Both the position numbers and the translations under genes were made by a program. A model generated the notes under the pieces. That model did no database searches, had not been told where the DNA came from, and worked only from the letters and a program-made list of their open reading frames with translations. Source: Ignelater luminosus (taxonomy: Eukaryota > Arthropoda > Insecta > Coleoptera > Elateridae). Taken from it: 64,000 bases of DNA. The stretch spans positions 33,101 to 97,100 of the forward strand of contig VTPC01090430.1 of NCBI GenBank assembly GCA_011009095.1, read 5' to 3'. Shown one piece after another: positions 25,949 to 38,487 of this stretch. The first letter of the stretch is position 1, and every line of letters begins with the position of its first letter.

Positions 25949-25975
<27 letters not shown>
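25949..25975 (+). repeat. (CT)n microsatellite
   Basis: An uninterrupted CT dinucleotide run of 27 bases. Runs like this are usually length-polymorphic. Confidence 0.97.
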
Positions 25976-25979
<4 letters not shown>

Positions 25980-26829
25980 GACTATCGGATCTTGTAATCT
26001 TTAAACGAGATATTACAGTATTCTGTAATCTGATATAGTTTGAGATGCCATGGGTGTCTTAAGAAATTCTGCCATAGAAGGCCATGATCTGAAGATTTTT
26101 CTACGTCTATGATGTATTCGTATGTTCGAGCTAATATTCTTTTGGTTATCTAGTGTCTACGAGTGTTTAGAGTAAATTCCACCATGTTTTTCGGATTATC
26201 AGGCATTTAATAACATTATGAAAATCAATAACTGTATAAGTCCCTAATTTGGATTTGCAGCTTTATAATTCTGTATAAATTCCTTTTTTCCGTACAATTT
26301 GTGCGTAGCACTACGAATTATCTCAAGTTTTTCTTAGGTTGCAAACTAGTAATCTGTTAGTTTGAGTAGATTTGCTTCAGAATTTTTAGACATTGTTGAT
26401 AACATTATAAAAACTCGTATCTGTAAGTTTCTAAGTACTTTTTGTACGAACAACGTAGTACCACGGATTAGTGGCGAATATGACAGCTGAATCTGACATT
26501 AAACGCACCACACTCTGCTTACCACACGAAGGTGCTTTAAAAAGTTTTGCCGTAGACACCAAATACCCTAACGCCGGTCTTGCCGATACCACATTGATGA
26601 AATTATCATTTAAGGTTCTTTTCATAACTGTTAGATTTTTTTCTACAATGCCCTAAATCGAAAGTTTTTTCGCAGTTAATAACAATATTTTCTAGAAATA
26701 GTCATGCAATAAAATACTCACTAAAGTATTACTTTAGTAAAAATGCTAACGAACCCTGACTCTGAATTAGACAAGGAAGATAGATGGAACACTTTTAAAA
26801 ATTCTAACCTAAACTAAACAAAGTTGTGG
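25976..26829. other. Unassigned stretch
   Basis: 26450-26650 is less AT-rich and has open frames of about 60 codons on both strands, with no recognisable motif. The rest is ordinary AT-rich sequence. Confidence 0.45.
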
Positions 26830-28640
26830 ATCTTCGAAAATAGTAAATAAAAGCATAAAAAAGTCAAATGTGTGGACGGAGAGATTAAAGATGGAAATAA
26901 AAGATAAATAGAAAACATAAATAGAAAAAATATTTACAAGCTAAAAACCCTAAGCATTGTAAATTTGGTAAAGAACAAAGAAAAGTGGTCAAAAGAAAAA
27001 TGAAAAAAGAGAAAGAAGAATCCTGGAAAAAAACTGTTTTTTGGCACCAACACGAGACAAAAAAAAGATAACAACCCTAACAAATATCAAAGACAAAGAG
27101 GGAAGAATTATATTAGAAGAAATGAGATTATGGAGAGATGGAGAGAATATTTTAAGGAGCTCTTAAGAGGAAAATTAGAAAATAAAAAACACCAACAAAA
27201 AAAACCAATTAAGGACGTAATACGCACATAAGACCGGAAGATGTAATAAGCTTGGAAGGAATCAAAGATGCAATCAATAAAATTAAAAGATAGCATCACT
27301 ACAGATATGATGAAAGCACTACCAGACCAGGCACTACATGAAATGAGAAAAATTATGAACGATGTGACAGAAAACGGAAAAAGGAAGACAGTAAAAATGC
27401 CAGAATGGCAAAGCAATTACCTTAACTAATACGTTTGCAAAGGTATATGAAAGAATTTTAGAGAAAAGACTGAGAAGATATTTAGAAGAAACGCTAGAGG
27501 AAACCCAATTTGTATTCAGACCAAATAAAGGAATAGTAAATGACGCAGTATTCATTATGAACAAATATCAGAACAAGCATTGAGGGAGAACAGAAAAGTG
27601 TATATGGGTTTCATAGATTTAGAAAAAGCGTTTGACAAGATTGAAAGGGAACACATTTGGAAAATATTAACGAAGAGAGCAACACCAGAAAAGTTAATAA
27701 TTGGAATCCAACAAATATATAAGAAGACAATAAGTTTTGTGAGCCTTTTGAGACCACTCTAGGAGTAAAGCAAGAAAGTTACTATTTACACTGGTCCTAA
27801 ACGAAACAGTAAAGGTAACTAAAAAAGAAGTAAAGCCATACAAAATAGGATACTGGAAGATGCAGAAAATTCAAATCGCAGAAATATGTTACGCCGACGA
27901 TACGATAGCCAAAGACGAAAACCCTTAGGAGAATTAAATATGAACATAAGTATAGAAAAAACATAAACTATGATCATTGTGAAAAAGAAGAAGAATCACT
28001 TAATAAAGCTAGGAAATGACAAGCTGAATTAAGTGCAATAATTTAAATTATTTCTGAAAATGGAAAACTGGATGATGAAATCACTGAATAAACCTCAAAG
28101 CGAGGTAAACATTTCAGCAGTGTTGAAAACTCATTCCTAGGAAAAAAAAGATACCAAAGAAAGTACAAGTACAAGTGTTCTACAAAGTCACCCATACCTA
28201 CTTATACATAGTGCAGAAACATGGACTTCGACAAAAAGGCAGAAAAGCAAGCTAATACCAATTGAGATGAGATTCCTGAGAAAAATAGAACATAAGACAA
28301 CCGGACAAACTCAATAATACAATATACAGGAAAAATCTGCAGGTGAAATCTTTAGAAGAAAAAATAGAGGAAAGTCAGCTACGATGGTATGGACATGTGA
28401 AACGTATGGAGGGCAGCAAAATAGTTAGACAAGTATTTAAAGCAAAGCTGACGAGGAAGAAACATAGAGGAAGACCACAAAAGGCTTGGTTTGAAGAAGT
28501 AAGAAAAGACGGCATAAAAAGAGGTGTGGCATGGGAAGACATAAACCAGGCTGTGCAAGATAAAAAGGGATCGAGAAAAATATAGAAGAGGCAAATTGGG
28601 GAAAGCTCAACTCCACTAAAGGATTAAGTAAGTAAGTAAA
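26830..28640 (+). mobile_element. LINE relic with RT and (TAAG)n tail
   Basis: The order of blocks is that of the 3' half of a non-LTR retrotransposon: an endonuclease-RT linker (LTNIKDKEGRIILEE near 27077), an RT region with VYERILEKRLRRYLEETLEE (near 27446), FIDLEKAFDKIEREHIWKIL (27611-27668, RT motif A) and CYADDTIA (27887-27910, catalytic YADD). A C-terminal block follows (LRWYGHVKRM near 28379 and RGRPQKAW near 28470). The element ends in TAAGTAAGTAAG at ~28624-28638, a microsatellite tail typical of RTE-like and related LINEs. Stops and frameshifts are frequent and the 5' half is absent, as expected after target-primed, 5'-truncated insertion. Confidence 0.82.
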
Positions 28641-29163
28641 ATACTTAAACTAAAACTAATCTGTACCAGAAGAACCCTCTTTCACAACGGTTATAACAGT
28701 TTTGAACTTCGGTCTTAGCAGTTCATTAGTTCCTTACAAAACCCGACTCTAATTAGGCATTCCCTTATGCAGAGTTTAGTTCTCGTGGTTATGGTCTCTG
28801 TGTAAGTAGGTACATTTACATAAATATTTAAAGAATTAATAAAAATAATAGAAGTTATACAAGGTGTCCTTCACGTTTTTCTTTTATCTAAGATAAGTCG
28901 AAAGTACTGGGATTCAATTTCTTTGGTATTTAAGCAGTTAAGGCCCTGCCAGATTTTTATCAATGTACGTCATAACTTGTACCTACGTTTCCCTAGATAC
29001 AGACTATTACAGTTGAACTCCCATAAAATCTCCGTCACTAATTGAAATACTTGAAAGAAGATTGAGACGCTTTATAGCAACGAGCAAAAAGCAAGTTTAA
29101 TTTCAATATTTTGCACAGTTTTGAAAGGATCAGCTTATTTGACATTTCTAGTTCTACGAAATA
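28641..29163. other. Unassigned AT-rich stretch
   Basis: Nothing recognisable between the LINE tail and the following inverted-repeat element. Confidence 0.5.
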
Positions 29164-29587
29164 TGTCGACTCATTTATGTCAAAACATCGTAAGCGACAT
29201 TATGTAAATTTTACAGTAGGTAAGTTTTTTCGCTCTTTTTAGTATTTAAAGAAATTGAATGATAAAAGTTAGATACAAGATGTTTTGTAAATTTACAACT
29301 CATTTATGGCATTATTTAAAACAAAAACGTTTTTTTTACCTTATTTCGGGACTTACATTGTTTTGGCAACTATACATATTTCATAGAAATGTTTGAAGTA
29401 CAATCCAGCAAAGTGTAATAAGCGACACTTTTACATGTTACTTACGATGCTCTGCCTCGATATGTATGTTACGTACGTTATTTTGCCAGTACCATATTGA
29501 AGAACTTGCTTACGCTAAAATAAAAGTCGTTTTTTGTGTAAATCAATGATATTTTTCTTACGATGTTTTGCCAAAAATGAGTCGATG
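29164..29587. mobile_element. MITE-like inverted-repeat element, ~424 bp
   Basis: GTCGACTCATTTATGTCAAA followed by ACATCGTAAG at 29165-29194 is matched in inverted orientation at 29557-29586, with about 27 of 30 bases shared. The interior has further copies of parts of the end (TAAGCGACA twice, TTACGATGCTCTGCC near 29440) and no coding potential. This is the structure of a short non-autonomous DNA transposon with subterminal repeats. The flanking bases do not give an unambiguous target duplication, so the superfamily cannot be named. Confidence 0.6.
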
Positions 29588-31821
29588 TGTACTATGATGC
29601 ATGGAGGCATAAAAGAAGAAGGCGACAGTATTCTAATACCAAGCTTATAGGTTGTTATGAAGGCATAAGGCACAGTGGCGAAAATGAATACGGATATTCA
29701 AATGTTTTCTAGAATTTATAAAAATTATTTCCTTTTATTCCACTTTTTGGTCAAATTTCACAGTTTTTGGGATATTATAATTCTTTATAACTGCTGTTTA
29801 CTATTGTCAATCGCACTGTGATATGAATAAATCATAATATTTGTGTCATTATGTTCGCTAAAAATAATAATTACCTCTGCCACTAATCGCTTCCATCACT
29901 TATCTATGAAATGACAGGTTAGAATTTAAATATAATCCAAAAACCCTTCTTAAGCCTTGTCTCATACTTAATATCACCAAATTATCACTATCTCGGGCAA
30001 GCCTTGTTGGTAATCATTTCAAAACACTTTGAAAACAATAACACAGCTGAACAATATTCAAACCGCCATGTTCTAGCAAGCTATTTTGCTGTTTTGTTGC
30101 AAGAGTTAATAATTTGCCACAACAGAATCATAACTGCATTGTTTAAATATCAGTAAGCATTTTATTGCCATACTATTCTGATTTCTGAATAATCTTTCTA
30201 CATTATCGTTTGTTACATAAGATATGTGAGGTAATAAATCTTGAAATAGAAATATGACAGAGTAAAGGATTTATTTTGATGCTTAGGCTTCATGCAAACT
30301 TGGCAATTGTGGGGCCTTCGTATGATGGCGAAAATTATTGGACATTCCTTAAAATACTAATTTTCGAAATAAAAATTCAGAATACATAAAGAAATAAAAG
30401 AAATCTTATTCGGTGATTGTTGAAGGTACTGTTTCTAAGAAAACCAAAAATGTACAATCCAGTTTGCAAGAAAAAGAAAACCGTAACTAGAGCTAGTAGT
30501 TACTAACATTAGTATTTCTCGACAAGAGTCTAAAACTTCAACAGTGATTCCTATACAGGCACCTCCAATATGAGTGGTAGTTGATGCTCATATAACATTT
30601 GCTTGAGCAGCTCAGTAATTTTCTCTATAATGTTCATATCTAAAATATTTGTTCAGTGATTTATTCAACTGAAATCATTATTATGATATATAGTTACCTT
30701 TATCATTTATTATTTCTCAAAATACGATTCTGTTGTTGACGTAAGCCTTTTTGACATGCGACTCTAGTCTCTCTTTGGTTTGCTTTTTTTAGATTCTTGG
30801 CGGTTAAGATGATGTTTTTCGACAGTAAGCATAAGGAAACCTTTTTATAGATAATTGATTGCTCTACCCAAATGTGGAAAAACTTATTAAGTATAGAGTT
30901 TTAAATGCACAAAAAAAACGACGATCGGAGGTACTATAGTCTACGCCATTTATAGTATAGAAAGTGCCATCTCTGTACAATCAACAGTTGCGAAGGTCTA
31001 GACTCCTGACAAAAAAAAAGGAATAGAAGTTCCTGCGATATAAACAAAATTCAGAGAAAAACAAAAAGGGATCGCCGTACCTAGTTTACTTTCTTGTTCA
31101 CTTTTCAAATATCAATGTTCAAAATGACGACAATGCACATTTGAGCTGTGACTATGAGGTATAGTTGTTCAAAATGGTGGTTAAAATTTCCAAAATTGCT
31201 TTTTCTTTGCCATTTTTCTGATTTTTTGATTAAAAGTATCACCGATTTTACATTTTCGATCTTTCTCGTAGATCCTTGATCATATTAAAATTACTTCAAA
31301 TTGCACAAGCATTTTGCTAGTGTTATTGAATCTCCCATCTTTGAATGTGATGCTTTGACCGTCCCTTTATTTGAGTGTACAATTGCCCGAGTTTGTTTGA
31401 GGGTCATCATCATTACTCAACCTTTCCAGTATGTCAAATTTTGCCATTAGGCATATCCTTGTTAATACGCAGAATAGTTTGCTGTAGAACGAGATGAAGA
31501 TTAATCTGCTTTGGCGACAAAAATCTTGTTTATTGAATTAAGACGTTGGTCACCATATGCGCTAATTGACTTAAATTGCAGCTCAAATCTAACGATAGCT
31601 TGGAAGACGTTCTAAGCTACTTCCTCGATATTCTTTATATCAGTTTTAGTTAAACAAAACAAAAGAATCCTTGATTAACATAACCTAACTTAATTTATTT
31701 ATAACTTCATCGCATCGAAACATCTGACACTGTTTGTTTCAATTGGCTTTTGTTTATTTCAAATTCAAATTTGCCAAAACGTAATCTAAATTTAATTTTT
31801 ATATTTTTCTGTGTTTAAATA
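29588..31821. other. Unassigned stretch
   Basis: 30380-30500 and 30900-31100 hold lysine/glutamate-rich open pieces that could be remnants of a transposon protein, but no diagnostic motif is present. The rest is AT-rich. Confidence 0.45.
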
Positions 31822-33112
31822 CGAGGGCTGTTTGACGGAAGTGTGACATTTCAATAAAGAACAGGTCTACCCTAGATTTTTTTTATTATTTTTCAACATA
31901 GTTCCCTTCAAGTGCTACACACTTAGTCCAACGACTTTCCAATTTCTTTAAGCCTTCTGAGAAATGTTCTTTTGGCAACTCGTCAAAATAGGCCTGCGTT
32001 GCAGCAATAACCTCTTCATTTGATGCGAATTTTTTTCCTGCGAGAGATTTTTTCAAATTCGGAAATAAAAAAAGTCTCTTGGGGCCAGATCCGGTGAGTA
32101 TGGTGGATGGGGAAGCAGTTCGTAGCGTAATTGTACCAATTTAGCGGTTGCAATTGCAGATGAATGAGATGGGGCGTTGTCGTAATGAAAGAGCACTTTC
32201 TTACGTGCCAAATGTGGGCGTTTTTTCTTTAAGATAACATCAAAACGGGTCAATAAATCAGCATAATATTGGCCAGTTATTGTTTTACCCCTTTCCAAAT
32301 AGTCAATATGGATTATGCCTTTAGAATCCCAAAAAATAGTCGCCATGACCTTATTAGCCGAGTGACCAATTTTAGTCTTCTTTGGTGCACGTTCGTCTGG
32401 TGATATCCATTGTTTCACTGTTCCTTTGTCTCAGGGGTATGGTGGTGGATCCAGGTTTCGTCAACAGTCACATATCGGCGAAAAAACTCAACTGGATTAC
32501 GTTGTAACATGACCAAACATTGATTTGAAGGTTGAACACGAATTCTCATTTGGTCCACTGTGAGTAATCGCGGCACCCATCTTGCCGATACCTTTTTAAT
32601 ATACAAATGTTCGTGTAAAATATTATGCACCCGTTCGATTGAGATGCCAACAGCATCAACTATCTCGCGCACTTTCAAACGTCGATCAGCCATTACCATA
32701 TTATGGATTTTGTCAACGATTTCCTTAGTAGTGACCGTTTGTAAGGGCCCGGGGCGTTCACCATCGTCAGTGCTCATACGGCCAGTTTTAAATGAATTAA
32801 ACCACTTGTAAACCATTCCATGCGATGGAGCAGATTCACCGTAATATTTCCGTAATTTCTCCTCAGTTTCTTTCACTGTTTTTCCACGTAAAAAATAATG
32901 TTTAATTAAAACACGAAATTCACGTTTTTCCATATTTACAAAATAGCACAAACTTGATTGATTTCTATGACTGCCAAATGTATACTATTTCACAGATTGA
33001 CATGAAATTTGGAGGTTAAGCCTCTAAAAGACTGACGTATATGCTAATGTTTTCGATTTACCGATATCAGCGCCATCTAGCGGAAAGTCACGCTTCCGTC
33101 AAACAGCCCTCG
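31822..33112 (-). mobile_element. Mariner (irritans-like), CGAGGGCTGTTTGAC ends, 1291 bp
   Basis: Inverted ends CGAGGGCTGTTTGACGGAAG match over ~26 bp with one difference visible, each flanked by TA (31820-31821 and 33113-33114). The interior encodes a broken DD34D transposase on the minus strand. Length and layout are those of a full-length mariner. The protein most resembles the irritans group by its MEKREFRVLIKHYFLRGK start. Confidence 0.95.
31886..32933 (-). pseudogene. Mariner DD34D transposase, two frameshifts
   Basis: The reading starts MEKREFRVLIKHYFLRGK at 32933 and ends NYVEK at 31886, ~348 residues. The N-terminal half has two HTH motifs and the KKVSARWVPRLL linker. Catalytic blocks are VDETWIHHHTPE (first Asp), FHYDNAPSH (second) and APRDFFYF (third, 34 residues after the second); the usual SDFF is RDFF here. 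One frameshift falls at TPETKEQ near 32415 and a second in a T run near 32070. Both look like single-base indels. All three catalytic Asp remain, but the protein is split into three frames. Confidence 0.92.
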
Positions 33113-33114
33113 TA

Positions 33115-33979
33115 GTTCTAGAGATTTCGATTTGTTATGCTTTTAGTTTGACTATTAGATTTACACTTAATTTAACTTGGAATTGATTGCAGTACTTTTG
33201 GCAACTTTAAGAGACTTAAACGTTATAGATTAGAAATGTTTATTTCAATTTAAAATTTAAAGTTCAAATGTCAATAACTGAAAGTTTGTCTAATTTTTAG
33301 TTGGAACAATTCCCAAATCCATTAACTAAAATTACCAATTTTCGACTTGCATATTATTTAGCAGAAATAAGTAGGTTTTTGGCAGCTTCAACCGTATAAT
33401 AACTTTAAATATTTCCATAAAATATAAAACAAGAGAAATTCAATTTCAGTCAATTTTGTTATTACTAAAAGACTGGTGTATTGATAAATTCTAATAGGAA
33501 TTTATCCAGCTGAAAAGTATTATGAAATATTAATTAAGATAAACATAAACCCTGATGACAGATAAATACGATCTTTATTATTTATTCTAACTCGGTGATT
33601 ATTAATTAAAAATTAAAAACTTCCTACACACTATTTTTGTATGTATTTAGGATATTTTTTATTGTTGATCTCAAAAAAAAAGTCTAAAGACTTTTTTATG
33701 TGACTTTAATCAATTTTATCGAGTGCTGTATATGAATATTTCAGAGTTTCTCATCAGATAATAATATTCTGTCAGTTAATCAAGTGTATGTATATACACG
33801 CTTCCTAAATTTAACTCTCTGTTACACTAAACCACATCAAAACTTTCGTCCTAGTTTTGAAGTTTCACTTAAGTTTACTAAAGAGATCTGGATTATCAAA
33901 TTAATATTCAGCTTTGTTTTGGGCTTTATTAAATTTCATGCTTCATTTCAATTAAGAAAAGAACTGTTTATTCACTTAC
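33115..33979 (-). other. Intron of the ankyrin gene, left part
   Basis: The stretch follows the splice donor at 33979. It is AT-rich and no further exon was found before the mariner. The next exon of the gene was not located anywhere to the left. Confidence 0.5.
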
Positions 33980-34453
33980 CCTCCCGCTGTTATCAATAGC
34001 ATTCAAATCCGCTTCTGGAATTCCCACAACTAAGGCCCTCCGGAGTATATCCCGAAGAGCGACATCATCACCATCGCGTGCCGCCCGGAGAAGAGCAATT
34101 CCTCCGGGACTTGCAGCCGCAGGGGCTGCTGAATTGGACGTAGGAGACAGCGTGCCGCGGATATAGCGGCCAGTCGGATGAACACGATATCTTGGTGCTG
34201 GTGAAACGGCCACGGCTACACTTGCATCGATAGTGTTGTAATCATAAAAGGTGGTGTTGTTGTTCACGCGTGTATATTCTGGACGATGATTATCAAGATG
34301 TTGGTGTTTCTGTATATCTGAACGTTGACTGACAGAAGCGCGTGTTCGTAACGGACCGTCTCCCGCCGTGTGTTTAACGACGCCCCCGTCGTTGGCGTCG
34401 CGTATGCCTGCGTCGCTCTCTGATGGTGGTAAATCGAAGCGCACACGCCGTGC
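33980..34453 (-). CDS. Exon of an ankyrin-repeat protein with an RVxF motif
   Basis: This 474-bp segment (158 codons) is open on the minus strand, bounded by an acceptor (CAATTTCAG at 34454 and above) and a donor GTAAGT (33979-33974), phase 0 at both ends. It is clearly GC-richer than its surroundings. It begins ARRVRFDLPPSESDAG; RVRF fits the RVxF docking motif for protein phosphatase 1. A low-complexity stretch rich in Ala, Pro, Ser and Thr follows. The last ~40 residues (IALLRAARDGDDVALRDILR, then DLNAIDNSGR) look like the first helix pair and loop of an ankyrin repeat, so the next exon should continue with a TALH-type helix. The protein could be a PP1 regulatory subunit or another ankyrin adaptor; I cannot name it. 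No stop, frameshift or transposon motif is present. Confidence 0.8.
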
Positions 34454-36039
34454 CTGAAATTGAATGGTTGTTGCCTGTTAGTAATCTACCTTGAAAAATT
34501 GTGTTTACACTTAATGTTAAGACAACCTGTAGATTCTGTTTTGTTTCAAATAAAACAAATTTATTAAATTCGTGAAATTTATTAAAATTAATATTTGAAT
34601 GTTGTTGGGCAAAAGAATTAGCGAATAACCTAAACTCTTTTCTAACGCAGCATTGAAATCTCTTTCAAGAAACTATGAAACTACTAAATATCATGTGAGG
34701 TAAAAGATTATAATTGTGATAAATCATAATTATTAAAATAGCAAACACATTTGAAACCAGAATGTTCCAAAATATGAAGATCGGTTGTTTCTATTTAGAA
34801 TCTTAAAAATTCTTGAATTAAAAATTTAAATTCCTTGGCTAAAACAAATATTCGCAGTCGAACACCTGTGGCTTTTAAGAAAGTAAGTTGTAATTTTAAA
34901 TCGATATTAGAATGTGTTTATACGTCTGTTTTAGCAGTTACAGTTATGCGTGAAATACTATTTGTCATTTTCGGTTTCGCAACTAGAGAGCGACACATTC
35001 TAAAATGAAGTTATGAAAAATATAATTTTTATTTTTGAATCGTGTTTGTTATTTTTACTACTTTCGAATTATTTAGAAAATTACCTTTTATAGCAATGTT
35101 TCTCGACTGATTTTATTTCTCACCAAGACGGAAAATCACAAAACAAGGTCGTAGAGATTTTATAAATTTTGTAAGATGAAACAATTTATTTAAAAAGTAG
35201 CTGTAGCTTTTTTACTTCATTATTATAGGGTCTCAAAATCTTCGATTTAACTTTTCAAGAATAAAATGTCGTTTAAGTTATCAAAAAAAATGAACTCTTT
35301 TATGAATAATAATATTAACCTCACATCTTCCAAAAAGCCATTTATTGCAAATGAGAAGCAGTTGTAAAATTTATTAATAATTCTAAAGAATATCTGGAAA
35401 GGTTTTAAGTACGTACATGGCCCTTTTTCGATTTAACTAGCAGTGCCGCATTATCGGCTTAAGGGCTCCATGACAACGAATCAAATTAGTATTGACTTGA
35501 TCTTGACAGAAAATTGTAATGAAGTTCTTAAATTGTTTTCAAAAGATAAAAAAAAATTAATCAACTCAAAGAAAAGAAAATTTTATATTAAAGACTCTTT
35601 AAAGAAAATACTCTATTGGTGCAATGTACCCATCTACCATCTTTAAGGAAAGAGAACTTAAAATATAATTTGTAAAACATTTCGGTACGGTTTACAAAAG
35701 AAGCTCCGGAATTTTGGATGTCTAGGGGTACCGAATCTAACAGAAACCAGTAAGTAGGAAATAATGCACAGAATTTTCTCTTGGTTTTTAGAAATGAAGT
35801 TGTCAGACTTTTATAAGACAAGTAAAATTAATTATTGTCAGTTCTAAAATTACCTAAAAGAACAAGAATTAGACAAGTCCTTGATTCCTCGACTCTCCGA
35901 AACATTGACAGATTCTATGAATACATAAAGCTTCAAGTTTTTATGTTTACATAAAATCTTTTGAATTTTCTTCTTTTATTTTAAATTTAAAGAATATTTG
36001 GTTTTTGTAAATTTACAGAACTAACATTTTCTAAACATC
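34454..36039 (-). other. Intron of the ankyrin gene
   Basis: AT-rich intronic sequence upstream of the exon at 33980-34453. The short open frames at 35443-35821 have no family resemblance. Confidence 0.5.
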
Positions 36040-36063
36040 TACGCACCAGACATAAACAAAACT

Positions 36064-36094
<31 letters not shown>

Positions 36095-38160
36095 TTTCTA
36101 CAACGACCAACAAGGAATACTAGATGCTATACCAAAAACAGAAAAAGCAATATTGATGGGCGACTTTAACGCCAGGGTTGGTAATCAGGTAATACATAGT
36201 ATCAAACAGAAATACAACGAAGATGTGATAAATGTAAACGGAGAACCAACGCAAATTTCAGATGTACAAGTGCTTACATCAGCAAACGTAAACACTCAAC
36301 ATAATTTGGTAGCATGTAAACTCAGAAGAAAAAGTGCCTATCATAAAAAAAACAATCACAATGTGCCAAAAGATTGAATATAGAATCCTTAACCCACAAC
36401 TCCACACAGCACCTATATCAACAAAGATTAAAGAACAAGATTGAAATGCAGAGAATAGAAGATAATGACGAAAGTAACACAATACTTGAAAAGATACAAA
36501 ACAACATCATATCTGCAGCACAAGAAGCATTAGGAGAAAGGAAATCCGATATTAACAATAGGAAAAATATTAAACCCTTGTTTACACCGGAAATTAAATC
36601 ACTAGCAGAATAAAAACGAAATACAATACAATACATCATAATACAAAATACAGTAAACATTACAATAGAGGTATTAAGCAACACTATTGGGAAAAGTTCT
36701 CTGCTGATATGGAGCATGACCTGTATGGGGGCCAAAAAAAGGTCTGCAACCAGCTGTGCAGCCAAATATATTCAACTAACGTCTATCAAACCAGAAAGAT
36801 GGGTTACGTACTTCAGAAACCTGTACACCACTGACCAAAGTACGCTGCTGGAAGAAAAAGCACTGAATACTGACGACATGTGCCAATTAAATTAAGAGAG
36901 AAGATTCGACAAAGAAGAAATATAGACAAAAATAAGGAAATTAAAAAAACAGAAAAACAGTCGGCCCAGACAACACACCTAACGAACTTGTAAAATACGA
37001 AAGAGAAGAATTATCAGAAGAAACCACAACACTTTCAACAAAATATACCACATAAAGGCTATTCCAAATCCATGGAAAGTCAGCATTTTTATTTCTACAC
37101 ATAAAAAGAATTCAAAAAACCGGCTCAGAATAATGGAAAGCGTAACTCTAAGCGAAGAACAACCAGATTTTCGATCTACAATAAATGCTATATTCATTAT
37201 AAGACAAACAACGGAGAAAGCAATTGAATATAATAAGCCAGCATATACGAGTAATATGTGCTTTGTGAACTTTACACAGGTGACGTAACTGCAATCCTCA
37301 AAAAAAATAATGTTGACCCCACAATAATAACCCTCATTAAACAAATGAATAACAGCACCAAAGCCAGAATTAAACTAAATAATGAATTGTAGGAGGAAAT
37401 TCCACTAACCATAGGCATAAGACAAGCAAATAGCTTTAGCCCGCTGCAAGTTAGTTTAGTCATGGATCAAATTAGAAAAGTTAAAGACAACTGGCAAAGG
37501 CTATAAATTACAAAACAAGGAAGTCAAAATGATCTGGTAAACCGACGACGCTGTCATCATATCTGACAAAGAAGACTATCTGTAGAGGATGTTGTTTACT
37601 TTTGAAACAGTAGCAAATCACTATAACATGAAAATATAGATAAACAAGACAAAATCTCTGGTAGTAGCAAAAGACCCTATAAGATGGAAACTTGCAATCA
37701 ACAACGAATCAATAGAGCAGGTTATGGAATTTAATTATTATATAACGAAGTGCGAACAAAGCGACAAAGGCAGCGATGATCTGTGGAGTCAATAAAGAGC
37801 AAATCACGCATAGGTATACTAGACATGCGTAAGACCAGTGATGACTTACGCTGGAGAAACTCGAGCCGACATTGCTAGCACGAAATGACCGCTAAGAACA
37901 ACAGAGATGAAAAAAATACGATGAATTAAGGGATAGAATTAGAAATCAAGAACTAAGAGATGAGTACGACATACGAGACGTGGTGAGATGGGTACGAAGA
38001 AGAAGAAGGGCATGGAGGGATCACATAAACAGGATGGGAGAAGATAGGATGACAAAGAGAGCAATGACAAGAAGACCGCGCGATAGACCTCCAAAGCGCT
38101 GGAAAGACAGTAGAACGTAACAGGGTTAACCCTATAAGAAGAGGAAGAAGAAGAAGAAGA
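36040..38160 (+). mobile_element. LINE relic with EN, RT and (GAA)n tail
   Basis: The blocks run endonuclease (YAPDINKTIEE, then AILMGDFNARVG at 36147-36182), linker (NRKNIKPLFTPEIKSLAE at 36556-36609), an RT start (DNTPNELVKYEREELSEE near 36967), RT motif A region (CFVNFTQ near 37260), a YADD box altered to stop-TDD (near 37531, TDDAVIIS follows), and a C-terminal block (RWVRRRRRAWRDHINRMGED near 37990, then RPPKRW). It ends in a GAAGAAGAAG tail at ~38133-38160. The endonuclease and tail fit RTE-like or related insect LINEs. Many stops and shifts show it is dead. It lies within an intron of the minus-strand ankyrin gene. Confidence 0.85.
36069..36094 (+). repeat. (AG)n microsatellite inside the LINE endonuclease
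   Basis: A 26-base AG run follows the IEE codons of the LINE. The endonuclease reading before the run (frame of YAPD) and after it (frame of LMGDFNARVG) differ, so the array length itself shifts the frame. Confidence 0.95.
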
Positions 38161-38487
38161 CAGTCTAATAGATTTTGACACTAATCTGCTATTGTTATAG
38201 AAAGAAAAAACTATTTTGTTGCATTGAACCACGGAAACTTGCAATTCTTAGACAGAAACATAAAGACAATAACATTGTCTACCTCAGAAATATTAGAAAT
38301 AATGCAAGCATTGACTACAGTACCTCTAGACTATCGTTTCATCCTTGTTCTGGGCTAATCAGTAGAGGATTCGTATGACTGTACTAAGAAAATCATGATT
38401 ACCAATTAGGAGAACCTGAGATTAACTGACCTCTATTTTTAAATTTTACTTTTAGTAAGATGCTAACAACAATAGAAAATAGAGACC

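Noticed and set aside
25732-26004. 90-codon open frame across the CT repeat
   Set aside because: Low-complexity, Lys/Asn-rich, with a run of Leu-Ser from the microsatellite; no family resemblance.
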